Shown piece after piece: positions 15,888-24,653 of a stretch of DNA of 64,000 bases; position 1 is the stretch's first letter, and each line of letters opens with the position of its first letter. This DNA comes from Limnoglobus roseus. Its GTDB lineage: Bacteria; Planctomycetota; Planctomycetia; Gemmatales; Gemmataceae. Where the stretch lies: NCBI RefSeq assembly GCF_008254045.1, contig NZ_CP042425.1, positions 1,736,001-1,800,000 of the forward strand, read 5' to 3'. Both the position numbers and the translations under genes were made by a program. A model generated the notes under the pieces. That model ran no database searches. It saw only the letters and a program-made list of their open reading frames with translations, and was not told the origin of the DNA.

Positions 15888-17107
15888 CGTGCGTTCCTTT
15901 CCGCGATCGACACCGGGGCGACCCACGCGAACACCGCCAGGAGAACGCTGCCGCCCGCCAGGAAGGGGAACAGCGGCGCGTACTCGGTGAACCGGGCTTG
16001 TACTGCCGGGAACAGCCACTGGCCGAACCCGGAGAGCAGTACCGTCAAGAGTTGGGCAGCACCTTGAATGCGGCCGAGGTGCGCCGGCCCGAACGCCCGC
16101 TGCCAGATGCTGAAGAAGCAGACGGTGATGACCCCGCCGGCCGCCGCGAGCGTCATCGCGTAGGCGTAGACCTGCCACTCGGCCACGATTTGCGGGAAGA
16201 CGGCCAGAGCCGCCGAGAACACCACCAGCGCCCCGGCGAACAGTCGGCCGATGTGTACCTTCGTGGACAGCCAGCCGCCGCCGAGGTTCGCCACGAGGCC
16301 GACCGGGATGCCGACAACCGTGGCGTTCAGGAAAATGTCTTTGGCGAACCCGCGTTCCTTCAGGATCGACTCGTTGAACAGCGACGTGCCGGCCGCGACC
16401 ATCCCGTAGAACGACGTGCCGAGGGCGAACGCCCAGAACGTGCCGGTCCGCAGGGCTTCGCCGAACGTCCGGCTCGGGGCGGCAGCCTCGCCCGACGTAC
16501 TCGCCCGCAGGACCGACGGCCGGACCGCGAGCGCGCCGACAACGCCGGCGATCAGAACGCCCATGCCGATGCCGAACCACGGGCCGCGCCACTCGTCGGG
16601 GTTTGTCTTCACCACGTCCCGCAGTACGCCGAACGCGCCCATGAAGAACACCGTGACCAGGCACGAATATGCGCCGACCGCCCACCGCGAATCGCGGCCG
16701 GACGACTTGCCGATGAGCGCCAAACTGACCACCGACAGCGCGCTCTGACCGAGGCCGCGTGTCAGCAGGATGAACGCGGCCAACGGCACGAGCGTCAGCG
16801 GTTCCCACTGACTCATCAGCGTCACGGTGGCCGCGAGCAGCGACGCGACGAGGCCGAGAACGACGCGCGGGCCGAGGCGGTCGAGCAAGAACCCGGCCGG
16901 CACGCAGAACAGCGCGCCGACCAGGGTCGCGACGAGGTTCACGGTGCCGTAGGTTTCGCGGCCGATCCCGGTCGATTTCAGAATCGGTTCCGTGAACAGC
17001 CCCAGGCCGTGCGTGCGGCCGGGGAGGGTGGCCGCCATCGCCAGAGCGGCCACGCCGACGTGGACCCAAACCCAGCGAGACGCGGCCGATGCTTCATCCC
17101 GTCCCAT
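15884..17107 (-). CDS. MFS transporter
   Basis: This 407-residue protein has about 12 hydrophobic segments. An MFS-type loop follows helix 2 (GFLLDRLGPRVVLGL), and the second half has the matching GLVANLGGGWLSTKVHIGRLF. The N-terminal GLGLFTEPILKSTGI resembles oxalate/formate and monocarboxylate porters (inference from pattern only). It is the first gene of a three-gene minus-strand run. Its stop overlaps the PhyH start, and the ArsI-like gene follows. A role in uptake or export of an organic acid or of the compound handled by the two enzymes is plausible. Confidence 0.82.
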   Translation of the reverse strand: MGRDEASAASRWVWVHVGVAALAMAATLPGRTHGLGLFTEPILKSTGIGRETYGTVNLVATLVGALFCVPAGFLLDRLGPRVVLGLVASLLAATVTLMSQWEPLTLVPLAAFILLTRGLGQSALSVVSLALIGKSSGRDSRWAVGAYSCLVTVFFMGAFGVLRDVVKTNPDEWRGPWFGIGMGVLIAGVVGALAVRPSVLRASTSGEAAAPSRTFGEALRTGTFWAFALGTSFYGMVAAGTSLFNESILKERGFAKDIFLNATVVGIPVGLVANLGGGWLSTKVHIGRLFAGALVVFSAALAVFPQIVAEWQVYAYAMTLAAAGGVITVCFFSIWQRAFGPAHLGRIQGAAQLLTVLLSGFGQWLFPAVQARFTEYAPLFPFLAGGSVLLAVFAWVAPVSIAERNAR

Positions 17108-17111
17108 GAGC

Positions 17112-18140
17112 TTAATATTCTCCGATCGGTTCGCCGCCGTTGCGGGTCGCGGCCCCCCGCCACAGCGTGGCGTCCACGGTGTCGCGGGCGAACCGCACGC
17201 TGCCGTCCGCGAGGAGGAGGTTCACGCCGCCCGTGTGGCGACTGCGTGCTGCCCGGTAGCCGACGGCCGTGTACGTGAAGTTCGCCGCGGTCGGGTCATT
17301 GGCGACGCAGTCGAAGTTCTTGCTGTTCGGCGTGTAGTAGTGGTTGTAGCTCACGCACCGGGCCTCGCCGGACGCCCACATGAACCCGCGGCGGTTCGAC
17401 CCATTCCAACTCGTCGGCGTGCCGGCACAGTTCGTGTCGCTGGGCAGGGTGCCCGAGTACCCGGTGTACTTGTAAGCCGTCCGCTCGTCGCCCGGCTGGG
17501 TGGTGGTACTCTCGGCTCCGTCGCCGAGGATGCTCTCGGACATGGCGGCGGTGTTCGAGGTGCCGTCCGAGATGGCCGTGACCGTGACCCCGTACTGCAC
17601 CGGGAAGACGCCGTCCGCCGCGACCGGCGAACCGTACCCGCCGCCGCTCAACCCCGACCCGTGGCTGGCCACGTAGTTCGTCGGGCCGATGTCCGTCACA
17701 CCGTAGGCCGTACTCACCGCGATGGCCCGGTCCGACGGGCAGAGGAACAGCGGAATCTTCTGGGCGACGGCGAACTGATTCGCGGCGGTGACGGTCGCCG
17801 GCGATCCCGTGTAGATCGGCTGCTTCAGGTCCATCGCGTTGTAGATGGCCGTCTGTTCCAGGAACGGGTTGAGTTGGGCCAGGACGCTCCAGGTGTACTT
17901 GTAGTCCTGGGCGGTGGAGTTCGGCGCGGTGTACGGGTACAACGGCGGGAACTTCTGGTACGAGCCTTCGTAGTTGTGCAGGGCCAGCCCGAGTTGCTTG
18001 AGGTTGTTCGTACACTTCAACCGGGCGGCCGCCTCGCGGACTTTTTGCACCGCCGGGAGGAGCAAGCCGATGAGGATGGCAATGATCGCAATGACGACGA
18101 GCAGTTCGATCAGGGTGAAGCCGGTTCGACGCGAACGCAT
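17112..18140 (-). CDS. DUF1559 protein with pilin-like N-terminus
   Basis: The start at 18140 gives [20 protein letters not shown], a prepilin cleavage/methylation motif followed by a hydrophobic helix. Next comes the planctomycete DUF1559 signature [19 protein letters not shown], then [21 protein letters not shown]. The C-terminus has the family H-x-DG element, [20 protein letters not shown]. Members are probably secreted or assembled on the surface through a type II/IV pilus-like machine; their function is not established. Length is 342 residues. AAGG precedes the ATG. It is divergent from the apgM-type gene, and its stop lies 5 bp from the MFS start codon. Confidence 0.92.
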   Translation of the reverse strand: MRSRRTGFTLIELLVVIAIIAILIGLLLPAVQKVREAAARLKCTNNLKQLGLALHNYEGSYQKFPPLYPYTAPNSTAQDYKYTWSVLAQLNPFLEQTAIYNAMDLKQPIYTGSPATVTAANQFAVAQKIPLFLCPSDRAIAVSTAYGVTDIGPTNYVASHGSGLSGGGYGSPVAADGVFPVQYGVTVTAISDGTSNTAAMSESILGDGAESTTTQPGDERTAYKYTGYSGTLPSDTNCAGTPTSWNGSNRRGFMWASGEARCVSYNHYYTPNSKNFDCVANDPTAANFTYTAVGYRAARSRHTGGVNLLLADGSVRFARDTVDATLWRGAATRNGGEPIGEY

Positions 18141-18300
18141 GGCAAGCCTTGTGGGGATCAGAGGGCGAATGGGACGCAGGCGGGAGGAAGGTCGATATAT
18201 CGACACCTGATCGCCAGACAAGGAGTCAAGCCGCGGCGACGGCCGCCCACGCCCGAAGAAGTCGTTCGCCCCTCGGCCCGCGGTTCTTAGAATCTCCCCC

Positions 18301-19515
18301 ATGAAATACGCCATCATCATCCCCGACGGCTGTGCCGACGAACCCGTGGACGCGCTCGGCGGCCTCACCCCCCTTCAAGCGGCGAAGCTGCCGAACATGG
18401 ACCGGGTCGCGCAACTCGGTCTCGTCGGGCTGTCGAACAACGTACCACCGACGCTAACGCCGGCGTCGGACGTGGCGACCTTGTCGCTGTTCGGCTACGA
18501 CCCGTTGAAGGTTTACACTGGCCGGGCACCGCTCGAAACGGCCGCAATGGGCATCAAGCTCGGGCCGAACGATTGGGCCATCCGGTGTAACCTCGTGTAC
18601 GTGCCCGACGGCCACATGCGGGACTTCACCGCCGGGCACATCTCCAGCGAGGACGGCGGGCCGCTGATCCAGGCGATTCACAAGGAACTCGGCGGGAAGG
18701 AAGTCGCGGGCGGAATCCTCGAATTCCACCCCGGCGTGCAGTACCGCAACATCCTCGTGTGGCGCGGCAAGTCGGCCGAGTCGCCGTTCGTCGGCATCAA
18801 GACGCAAGCCCCGCACGACGTGCCGGACCAGTTGGTCGAGAAGTATCTGCCGAAGGGGCCGGGCGGCGACATTTTGAACGCGCTCATGGAAGCGAGCAAG
18901 CCGATCCTTGCGGCCCACCCGGTCAACCAGCGGCGCATCGCGGAAGGCAAGAAGCCGGCCACGCAAGTCTGGCTGTGGGGCCAGGGCAAAGCGCCGGTGG
19001 TGGAGCCGTTCCAACAGGTCTACGGCAAGCGCGGGGCGATCATCTCGGCGGTGGACCTCGTCCGCGGCGTCGGCCAGCTCATCGGCTGGGGCCGCATCGA
19101 CGTGCCGGGGGCGACCGGCTACCTCGACACCGACTACGCCGCGAAGGGTCGCTACGGCGTGGCCGCACTGAAGGACTACGACCTCGTCTGCGTTCACGTG
19201 GAAGCCCCCGACGAGGCGTCCCACGAGGGGAAGGCCGACGAGAAGGTGAAGGCGCTCGAGCGCATCGACGAGGCGATCGTCGGCCCGATGTTGGACGCAC
19301 TACCGAAGTACGGCGACTGGCGCATCCTCGTCGAACCGGACCACCGCACGACGCTCAAGACGCGGGCGCACGCCTACGGGGCGGTCGCGTTCGCAGCGGC
19401 CGGCGCGGGCATTCCGGCGAGCGGGCAGACGAGTTATGATGAAGTTTCCGCCGCGGCCGGCCCGAAGAACTTTGACCCGGGTTGGGGACTGATGAAATGG
19501 TTCCTGGAAGGGTAA
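18301..19515 (+). CDS. apgM: Cofactor-independent phosphoglycerate mutase, archaeal (ApgM) type
   Basis: This 404-residue alkaline-phosphatase-superfamily enzyme starts [16 protein letters not shown], in which Asp9 is a metal ligand. The nucleophile is probably Ser56 in [19 protein letters not shown]. Other family segments are [27 protein letters not shown] and, near the end, [19 protein letters not shown] and [15 protein letters not shown], which supply the remaining metal ligands. It interconverts 2- and 3-phosphoglycerate. A closely related subfamily has been proposed to act as homoserine kinase. The neighbours do not decide between the two. There is no clear ribosome site. Confidence 0.85.
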   Translation: MKYAIIIPDGCADEPVDALGGLTPLQAAKLPNMDRVAQLGLVGLSNNVPPTLTPASDVATLSLFGYDPLKVYTGRAPLETAAMGIKLGPNDWAIRCNLVYVPDGHMRDFTAGHISSEDGGPLIQAIHKELGGKEVAGGILEFHPGVQYRNILVWRGKSAESPFVGIKTQAPHDVPDQLVEKYLPKGPGGDILNALMEASKPILAAHPVNQRRIAEGKKPATQVWLWGQGKAPVVEPFQQVYGKRGAIISAVDLVRGVGQLIGWGRIDVPGATGYLDTDYAAKGRYGVAALKDYDLVCVHVEAPDEASHEGKADEKVKALERIDEAIVGPMLDALPKYGDWRILVEPDHRTTLKTRAHAYGAVAFAAAGAGIPASGQTSYDEVSAAAGPKNFDPGWGLMKWFLEG

Positions 19516-19523
19516 TTTCGATT

Positions 19524-19575
19524 CCCTCGTGGCGGGTCGGCCAACGGCCGGCCGTTGGCCGACCCGCCACGAGGG
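19524..19575. repeat. Perfect 52-bp palindrome
   Basis: Two 26-nt arms (19524-19549 and 19550-19575) are perfectly complementary with no spacer. The centre is GGCCAACGGCC|GGCCGTTGGCC. It lies 8 bp after the apgM stop and before the phosphodiesterase gene. It differs in sequence from the type A and B repeats but has the same placement. There is no T-tract. Confidence 0.85.
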
Positions 19576-19616
19576 AGGGAAAGACGCTCCACAAGTCGTC
19601 ACATCGGACCTCACCC

Positions 19617-21356
19617 ATGCCGCGCCTCACCCTCTTCGCCGCCATCGTCGCGCTCGCCGGCCTTGTGACGGTGGTTCGCCCGCAACCCGCTGACTCGCCG
19701 ACGGCCGACGGCCCCCGGCCCGCCAAGCGGCCGGTGAAACTCGCGGTGCTGATCGTCTTCGACCAGATGCGGGCCGACTACGTGGACAAGTGGCGGCCGT
19801 TGTTCGGCACCCGCGGGTTCCAGCGCATCCAGAAGGACGGCGCGTGGTTCGTCAATTGCTACTACCCCTACGCCAGCACCATCACCGGGCCGGGCCACTC
19901 GGCCCTGCTCAGCGGGGCGACGCTCGACAAGACCGGCATCATCGGCAACGACTGGTACGAGCGCGCGTCGGCCGCCACGGTGTACTGTGCCGGGTCCGAC
20001 CGCTACGAGTTCGTGCCCGCGCCGAAGTCCGGCTCGAAGTCGAAGTCGGTCGGCAACCCCGACAAGATGATGGCCGAGACCGTTGCCGACGTGCTGAAGC
20101 GGCAGACCCGCGGAAAAGGGAAGGTGTTCGGCCTGTCGCTGAAGGACCGGGCGGCCATCCTGCCGACGGGCAAGCGGCCCGACGGGGCGTTCTGGTTCAA
20201 CGGCCAGTTTGTCACGTCCACGTACTACACCGACACCCTGCCGAAGTGGGTCGAGAACTTTAACAACTCGCACGTCGCTGACAGTTGGTTCGGCAAGGAC
20301 TGGATTCGCAGCCGGCCGGGCCTGAACTACGCTCAGTTCAGCGGCCCCGACGACGTGGCCGCGGAGAGCAACTACGGCGGCCTCGGCATCACGTTCCCGC
20401 ACAACCTGACCGGCGGTAAGGCGAAGCTCCAGAAGGAGTACTACGACGCCCTCACCGCCTCGCCGATGGGCAACGAACTGCTCCTCGCGTTCGCGAAGCG
20501 GTGCATCGCCGAGGAGCGCCTCGGCCAGGACGACGTGCCGGACTTGCTGACCATCAGCTTCTCGTCGAACGACCTGATCGGTCACACCTTCGGCCCCGAT
20601 TCGCAGGAAGTGCTGGACGTGACGCTGCGGTCCGACGAAGTCGTCGGTGACCTGCTCGAATACCTCGACAAGGTCGTCGGCAACGGCAGCTACTCGGTGT
20701 GCATCTCGGCCGACCACGGGGTCGGTTCGATGCCGGAAGTGGCCGCGAAGACGATCCCGGAGGCGCAGGACGCCACGCGGGTCAGCAGCGTGAAACTGAT
20801 CGCTGGGATGGAGAGCCACTTGGAAAAGACCTTCGGCAAGGCCAACGTGCCGCGACCGGGGACGAAGGACCAGAAGGCCGGCGTGTGGCTGGAAAGCGTG
20901 GCCCCGCCGTGGGTGTACCTCAACCTCCGGCAAGTCGAGGCGAAGAACCTGAAGTTGGCTGACGTAACGCGGAGCGTGGCCGAGTGGCTCAAGCAGCAGC
21001 CCGGCATCGAAACGGCGTTTACGTCCGAGGAGATTGCGAAGGCCACCCATCCCGACGACGTGCTGCGGATGGTGCAGCGGTCGGCTTATCCCGGCCGGTC
21101 CGGCGACCTGTACATCGTGCTGAAACCGTACCACCTGATCGGCGACCCACTGAAGTCGAAGGGCACGACGCACGGAAGCCCGCACGACTACGACCGCCAC
21201 GTGCCGCTGTTGGTCTACGGCCCCGGCGTCCACGGCGGCCGCCGCACCGAGGGCGTTACCCCGCAGCACGCGGCCCTCATCACCTCGTACTTTCTCGATC
21301 AACGGAAGCCGAAGGACTCGCCCTACGAACTGCCGAAGACGCTGCTGAAGCCATGA
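19617..21356 (+). CDS. Secreted type I phosphodiesterase/alkaline phosphatase, PafA-like
   Basis: The start at 19617 gives a signal peptide (MPRLTLFAAIVALAGLVTVV). The 579-residue product has the alkaline-phosphatase-superfamily core: LIVFDQMRADY (metal Asp49), YASTITGPGHSALLSGA with the threonine nucleophile (Thr88 or Thr90) and TGIIGNDWY. Further on are SFSSNDLIGHTFGPDSQE and SADHGVGSMPE, with metal ligands, and HGSPHDYDRHVPLLVYGPGV. It resembles PafA-type phosphomonoesterases of Bacteroidetes and the nucleotide pyrophosphatase/phosphodiesterase family. A periplasmic role in phosphate release is likely. The TGA stop overlaps the ATG of the PP2C gene. Confidence 0.87.
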   Translation: MPRLTLFAAIVALAGLVTVVRPQPADSPTADGPRPAKRPVKLAVLIVFDQMRADYVDKWRPLFGTRGFQRIQKDGAWFVNCYYPYASTITGPGHSALLSGATLDKTGIIGNDWYERASAATVYCAGSDRYEFVPAPKSGSKSKSVGNPDKMMAETVADVLKRQTRGKGKVFGLSLKDRAAILPTGKRPDGAFWFNGQFVTSTYYTDTLPKWVENFNNSHVADSWFGKDWIRSRPGLNYAQFSGPDDVAAESNYGGLGITFPHNLTGGKAKLQKEYYDALTASPMGNELLLAFAKRCIAEERLGQDDVPDLLTISFSSNDLIGHTFGPDSQEVLDVTLRSDEVVGDLLEYLDKVVGNGSYSVCISADHGVGSMPEVAAKTIPEAQDATRVSSVKLIAGMESHLEKTFGKANVPRPGTKDQKAGVWLESVAPPWVYLNLRQVEAKNLKLADVTRSVAEWLKQQPGIETAFTSEEIAKATHPDDVLRMVQRSAYPGRSGDLYIVLKPYHLIGDPLKSKGTTHGSPHDYDRHVPLLVYGPGVHGGRRTEGVTPQHAALITSYFLDQRKPKDSPYELPKTLLKP

Positions 21357-21979
21357 CCTGGCAAACTTCACTCGCCGTCGAATCGTACCGGGCAGCCGGG
21401 GAAGATCGAGCGGCCGTCTTTCCCACGCCCTTCGGCTGTCTCGCAGTGGTGGCCGACGGCGTCGGTGGGCGAAGCGGTGGGGCGGCGGCCGCGGATGCCG
21501 TGATCGAAGCCGTTCGATCACTTGCGGAGGCGATCGCTTCTCCGCTGGACTTGCGATCCTGGGCGACGTGGCTCCGGCAACTCGACCAGCAAATGGCCGG
21601 GGAAGCGACTGTCGGCGAAACCACCGCGGTCATCGCTGCTTTGTCGGCCGCGGGAATCATCGGTGTGGCCGTCGGCGATTCCGTGGCCTGGGTCGCGATC
21701 GAGAATCAGTGCCACTCACTGGCGACGGGAAGCGAGCCGAAGCCGTGGCTCGGGTCGGGCGTTGCCCGGCCGGTTCCGTTCGCCCACCTCAATTTGGCGG
21801 GAACCCTTCTGCTCGCCACCGACGGTCTGACGAAATACGCCGACCGGCAACGGATCGTCGGGCTACTTCAAAGTGAGACATTGGAGCGTCTGCCGAAACA
21901 GCTGATCGACGCAGTCCGATACGGCAGCGGCCGACTGCCCGATGACGTGGGCGTTATCGTTGCGAAATGGGAGGCATGA
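21353..21979 (+). CDS. PP2C-type protein phosphatase
   Basis: This 208-residue protein, a compact PP2C/PPM catalytic domain, has VVADGVGGRSGG (metal-binding Asp), then VGETTAVIAAL, then GVAVGDSVAWV, then LLLATDGLTKYA, then LPDDVGVIVAKW at the C-terminus. It would dephosphorylate Ser/Thr residues. Ser/Thr kinases are abundant in this group, and one lies at 36187-38061. The ATG overlaps the stop of the secreted phosphatase upstream (ATGA), so translation is coupled although one product is exported and this one is cytoplasmic. No membrane segment is visible. Confidence 0.85.
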   Translation: MTWQTSLAVESYRAAGEDRAAVFPTPFGCLAVVADGVGGRSGGAAAADAVIEAVRSLAEAIASPLDLRSWATWLRQLDQQMAGEATVGETTAVIAALSAAGIIGVAVGDSVAWVAIENQCHSLATGSEPKPWLGSGVARPVPFAHLNLAGTLLLATDGLTKYADRQRIVGLLQSETLERLPKQLIDAVRYGSGRLPDDVGVIVAKWEA

Positions 21980-22000
21980 CGCGGTTCGTTGCCGGGTGAA

Positions 22001-22999
22001 CTACTCCCCGTCGCTAGAAAGCCGTAACGCCGACTCCACGTCTTGTAACGCCTCAAGGGCGTCGGGGTATTTCGGGCACAGTTCGAGCGCCTTCCGAAAC
22101 GACGCGGCGGCTTCAGAGAGCCGACCCTGACCCCGCAAGACCAACCCCAAGTTGAGATACGCCTCGTCGATGCACCCTTCCGGGCATTGCGTTGCTCGGC
22201 GATGGGTTTCTTCCGCCTGTTGCAGTTTCCCCTGGCGGGCTTGTACGGCACCCTGAAAAATGAAACTCGCCGCCTCGTCGGTATCCTCCGCGATCGCCTT
22301 CTGGTACCACTGCTCGGAAATCGCAAGCTCCCCGCGGTATCGGTGCAAGTGCCCCATTTGGTTGTACAACGCCCAGCGTTTGGTGGGGAAGCGGTCGATG
22401 GCATCTCGGTAGACGCGGATCGCCTCGTCGTACCGTGCCATGTGGTAGAGCATTTCGGCGTAGTCGTAAATCACGGTCAGGTCGTCGGGGTGGGTTTGGA
22501 GCCATCGCGACGCCAACGCCACGGTTGTCGCGGCTTGGTCCTTGTGCATGGCAAGACGGATTGCTTCCCGGCCGTGAGAACTGAGGGTTTCTTTCTCGTA
22601 CCCACGCCACTCTGCCAGTTTTCGTATCACAGTCACGTTGTCGGGTTCGACGCGCACCGCCGTTTCATACGCCTCTGCGGCTTGATCGAACTGCCCGAGT
22701 TTTTTGAAGGCATCGCCTTGAAGTGAGTGCCCGATCGCCGCGTCGGGATCGAGTTCGGTACCACGCCGGAAGCAGTTCAGAGCCTCTTGATGCTGACCGT
22801 TCGCGTAAAAGTAGTTGCCGAGGTAGAGGTGGCCGAACGGGTCGTCGGGATCGAGTTCCAGGGACCGTTCGTAGGCTTCCCGAGCCTCGTCTATCTCCCC
22901 CGCGCGGAAGTATAATTTCCCGAGTTGTTGGTAGAGTTCCGCGTCCGTGGGCCGCTCTCGAATCAAGGCGAGTGTGTCGGCAATCGTCTCGGAAGCCAT
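22001..22999 (-). CDS. Tetratricopeptide-repeat protein
   Basis: The 332-residue product from ATG 22999 is nearly all TPR. I can see repeats at AELYQQLGKLYFRAGEIDEA, DPFGHLYLGNYFYANGQHQE, AAIGHSLQGDAFKKLGQFDQ, then after an irregular segment LTVIYDYAEMLYHMARYDEA, WALYNQMGHLHRYRGELAIS, AASFIFQGAVQARQGKLQQA and EAYLNLGLVLRGQGRLSEA. No signal peptide or catalytic domain is seen, so it is probably a cytoplasmic scaffold. The longer upstream frame is a shadow of the macrodomain gene. It is divergent from that gene, with 105 bp between starts, and converges with the PP2C gene. Confidence 0.88.
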   Translation of the reverse strand: MASETIADTLALIRERPTDAELYQQLGKLYFRAGEIDEAREAYERSLELDPDDPFGHLYLGNYFYANGQHQEALNCFRRGTELDPDAAIGHSLQGDAFKKLGQFDQAAEAYETAVRVEPDNVTVIRKLAEWRGYEKETLSSHGREAIRLAMHKDQAATTVALASRWLQTHPDDLTVIYDYAEMLYHMARYDEAIRVYRDAIDRFPTKRWALYNQMGHLHRYRGELAISEQWYQKAIAEDTDEAASFIFQGAVQARQGKLQQAEETHRRATQCPEGCIDEAYLNLGLVLRGQGRLSEAAASFRKALELCPKYPDALEALQDVESALRLSSDGE

Positions 23000-23104
23000 C
23001 GGTACGGTCTCGGCAAGGTGCGCGGGGGTGAATTGTTCGGTCGGTTGTCGATGTACGATATAGCAAAGGCCAGAGAGGTTCGCGCATTCGCACCGGAGCG
23101 GAGT

Positions 23105-23635
23105 ATGTTCATCCAATCGCAAATCCTCCCCCGCGTTCGCGTCGTGCAGGGCGACATCACGAAGCTGGCGGTCGATGCCATCGTCAACGCGGCTAACGAG
23201 AGTTTGCTCGGCGGCGGCGGCGTGGACGGCGCGATTCACCGGGCGGCCGGACCGGAGTTGCTCGCAGAATGCCGCACCCTCGACGGCTGCCGGACGGGGC
23301 GGGCGAAGGTCACGAAGGGCTACCGGTTGCCGGCGAAGTTTGTTCTCCACACCGTCGGGCCGGTCTACGCCGACGGCCGCAGCGGCGAGCCGGACTTGCT
23401 GCGGTCGTGCTACCGCGAATGCCTGAAACTCGCGGCCGAGCGGTCGGTGGAGTCGATCGCGTTCCCGTGCATCTCCACCGGCGTTTACGGCTACCCGAAG
23501 GCGGCGGCGTGTGCGGTGGCCGTGGACGCGGTACTGGAGTGGCTGGCCGGCAACGATTCGCCGAAGACGGTGACGTTTTGTTGCTTCGAAAGTGGCGACG
23601 CGCAACTGTACCGGGAGCGTCTCTCGCAGGTCTGA
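23105..23635 (+). CDS. Macrodomain ADP-ribose hydrolase, O-acetyl-ADP-ribose deacetylase-like
   Basis: This 176-residue protein is a single macrodomain. The ADP-ribose-binding loops are VVQGDITKLAVDAIVNAANE and LLGGGGVDGAIHRAAG, then FVLHTVGPVY, and IAFPCISTGVYGYPKAAA near the end. This pattern is that of the MacroD/YmdB group, which removes acetyl from O-acetyl-ADP-ribose and mono-ADP-ribose from acidic residues. GGAG lies about 9 bp before ATG 23105. A further ATG at 23051 is possible but would add 18 residues without family similarity. A hairpin lies 72 bp after the stop. Confidence 0.9.
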   Translation: MFIQSQILPRVRVVQGDITKLAVDAIVNAANESLLGGGGVDGAIHRAAGPELLAECRTLDGCRTGRAKVTKGYRLPAKFVLHTVGPVYADGRSGEPDLLRSCYRECLKLAAERSVESIAFPCISTGVYGYPKAAACAVAVDAVLEWLAGNDSPKTVTFCCFESGDAQLYRERLSQV

Positions 23636-23707
23636 GGGTGGTCACGACATGCCCGAGCGTGAGCGCAATTCGTCCGGCGAATGACGGCCGCCGGTTGAAA
23701 CCTAGAG

Positions 23708-23747
23708 CGGAAGCGACGGGGGAAGGCACACCACCCCGTCGCTTCCG
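23708..23747 (+). terminator. Probable terminator after the macrodomain gene
   Basis: A 14-bp perfect stem (23708-23721 with 23734-23747, CGGAAGCGACGGGG and its complement) and a 12-nt loop lie 72 bp after the stop. The downstream T content is low (TTCGGGGTTCTAATAGTT), so it may be a weak or factor-assisted terminator. Confidence 0.6.
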
Positions 23748-23830
23748 TTCGGGGTTCTAATAGTTACGCTTCCTGGCACGCCGCGTGCAATCCGCGCATG
23801 CTTCGGATACGATGAACCCCGAGGTGAACC

Positions 23831-24571
23831 ATGAATCGCTTTCTCGTCTCGCTCGCGGTGCTGGCCGTCGGACTGCCGTTGTTCGCGCAGGAAGTGCCGG
23901 AGGGCGAGAAGCTGCCCCCGGTGCCGAAGGCCGACCCGAAATCGGAGTTGATCCCGTTGCTGGCGGACAAGTCGCTGTACTTCGAGAAGAAGCCGGACAA
24001 GACGCGGCGGGTGCTCGTCGAGACGGACGTGTGCCTGCGCGAGGGGCCACTCGAAGTCTTCCTGACGAAGAAAAGCACCAAGGAACACGAGGCGATCCTG
24101 CGGTGCGCGATGGACTCGCGGTTCATCCACAGTGCCCTCGAAGCGGCCGGGGCGAAGATCGGCACGCCCGTGCAGTTCGTGAACCCGAAGACGATGGAGG
24201 ACGAGTTCAAAGCCCCCACGGGCCAGACGATCAAGGTGAGCGTCTGCTACAACCTGAAGGGCAAGACGCTCACGCACCCGGCCCAAGATTGGGTGTCGAA
24301 CATCAAGACGAAGAAGACGATGACCGAGGATTGGGTCTTCGCCGGCGGCCGCCTGGTGCAGAACCCGGACGACCCGAAGGCGGTCCCCTTCTACAGTGCC
24401 AACAACGGCTCCGTGCTGGGCCTGTCGAACGACTTCGACTCGATGCTCGACTTGCCGGTGCAGGTGTCGAAGGACGACGCCTTCCTGATCTACCGGGCGA
24501 ACACCGAGAAGATCCCGCCGGTCACGTCGAAGGTGTGGCTGATCCTGGAACCGGAAGCGGAGAAGAAGTGA
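23831..24571 (+). CDS. Secreted YdjY-domain protein
   Basis: The 246-residue product starts with a signal peptide (MNRFLVSLAVLAVGLPLFAQ). The YdjY-like domain follows: RRVLVETDVCLREGPLEVFL, then KKSTKEHEAILRCAMDSRFIHSALEAAGAK. Later come EDWVFAGGRLVQNPDD, then SNDFDSMLDLPVQVS and DDAFLIYRANTEKIPPV. The family takes its name from E. coli YdjY; its biochemical role is not known, and it is common in planctomycetes. GAGGTGAACC precedes the ATG. The stop lies directly beside a type A palindrome that separates it from the convergent YhaM-like gene. Confidence 0.85.
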   Translation: MNRFLVSLAVLAVGLPLFAQEVPEGEKLPPVPKADPKSELIPLLADKSLYFEKKPDKTRRVLVETDVCLREGPLEVFLTKKSTKEHEAILRCAMDSRFIHSALEAAGAKIGTPVQFVNPKTMEDEFKAPTGQTIKVSVCYNLKGKTLTHPAQDWVSNIKTKKTMTEDWVFAGGRLVQNPDDPKAVPFYSANNGSVLGLSNDFDSMLDLPVQVSKDDAFLIYRANTEKIPPVTSKVWLILEPEAEKK

Positions 24572-24574
24572 TCG

Positions 24575-24649
24575 GGCGAGCCGAGCGGCGTAAGCCGCCG
24601 GGTGAATCGCTGGGCCAGTCACCCGGCGGCTTACGCCGCTCGGCTCGCC
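24575..24649. repeat. Nested-palindrome intergenic repeat, type A copy 2
   Basis: Perfect 31-nt arms (24575-24605 and 24619-24649) with a 13-nt loop. Each arm contains an inner hairpin GCGGC-GTAA-GCCGC. Compared with copy 1 at 1656, two base pairs of the inner stem changed on both sides while the outer sequence stayed the same, so pairing seems to be conserved. It lies between two convergent stop codons, a position where it could end transcription from both sides. Confidence 0.9.
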
Positions 24650-24653
24650 AAAT

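Noticed and set aside
15888..17069. Long N-terminal extension of the PhyH frame
   Set aside because: This part is a shadow of the MFS gene in another frame. The ATG at 15887 has a ribosome site and starts the PhyH domain.
19611..21521. Minus-strand open frame of 636 codons
   Set aside because: Antisense to the PafA-like and PP2C genes, with shadow composition.
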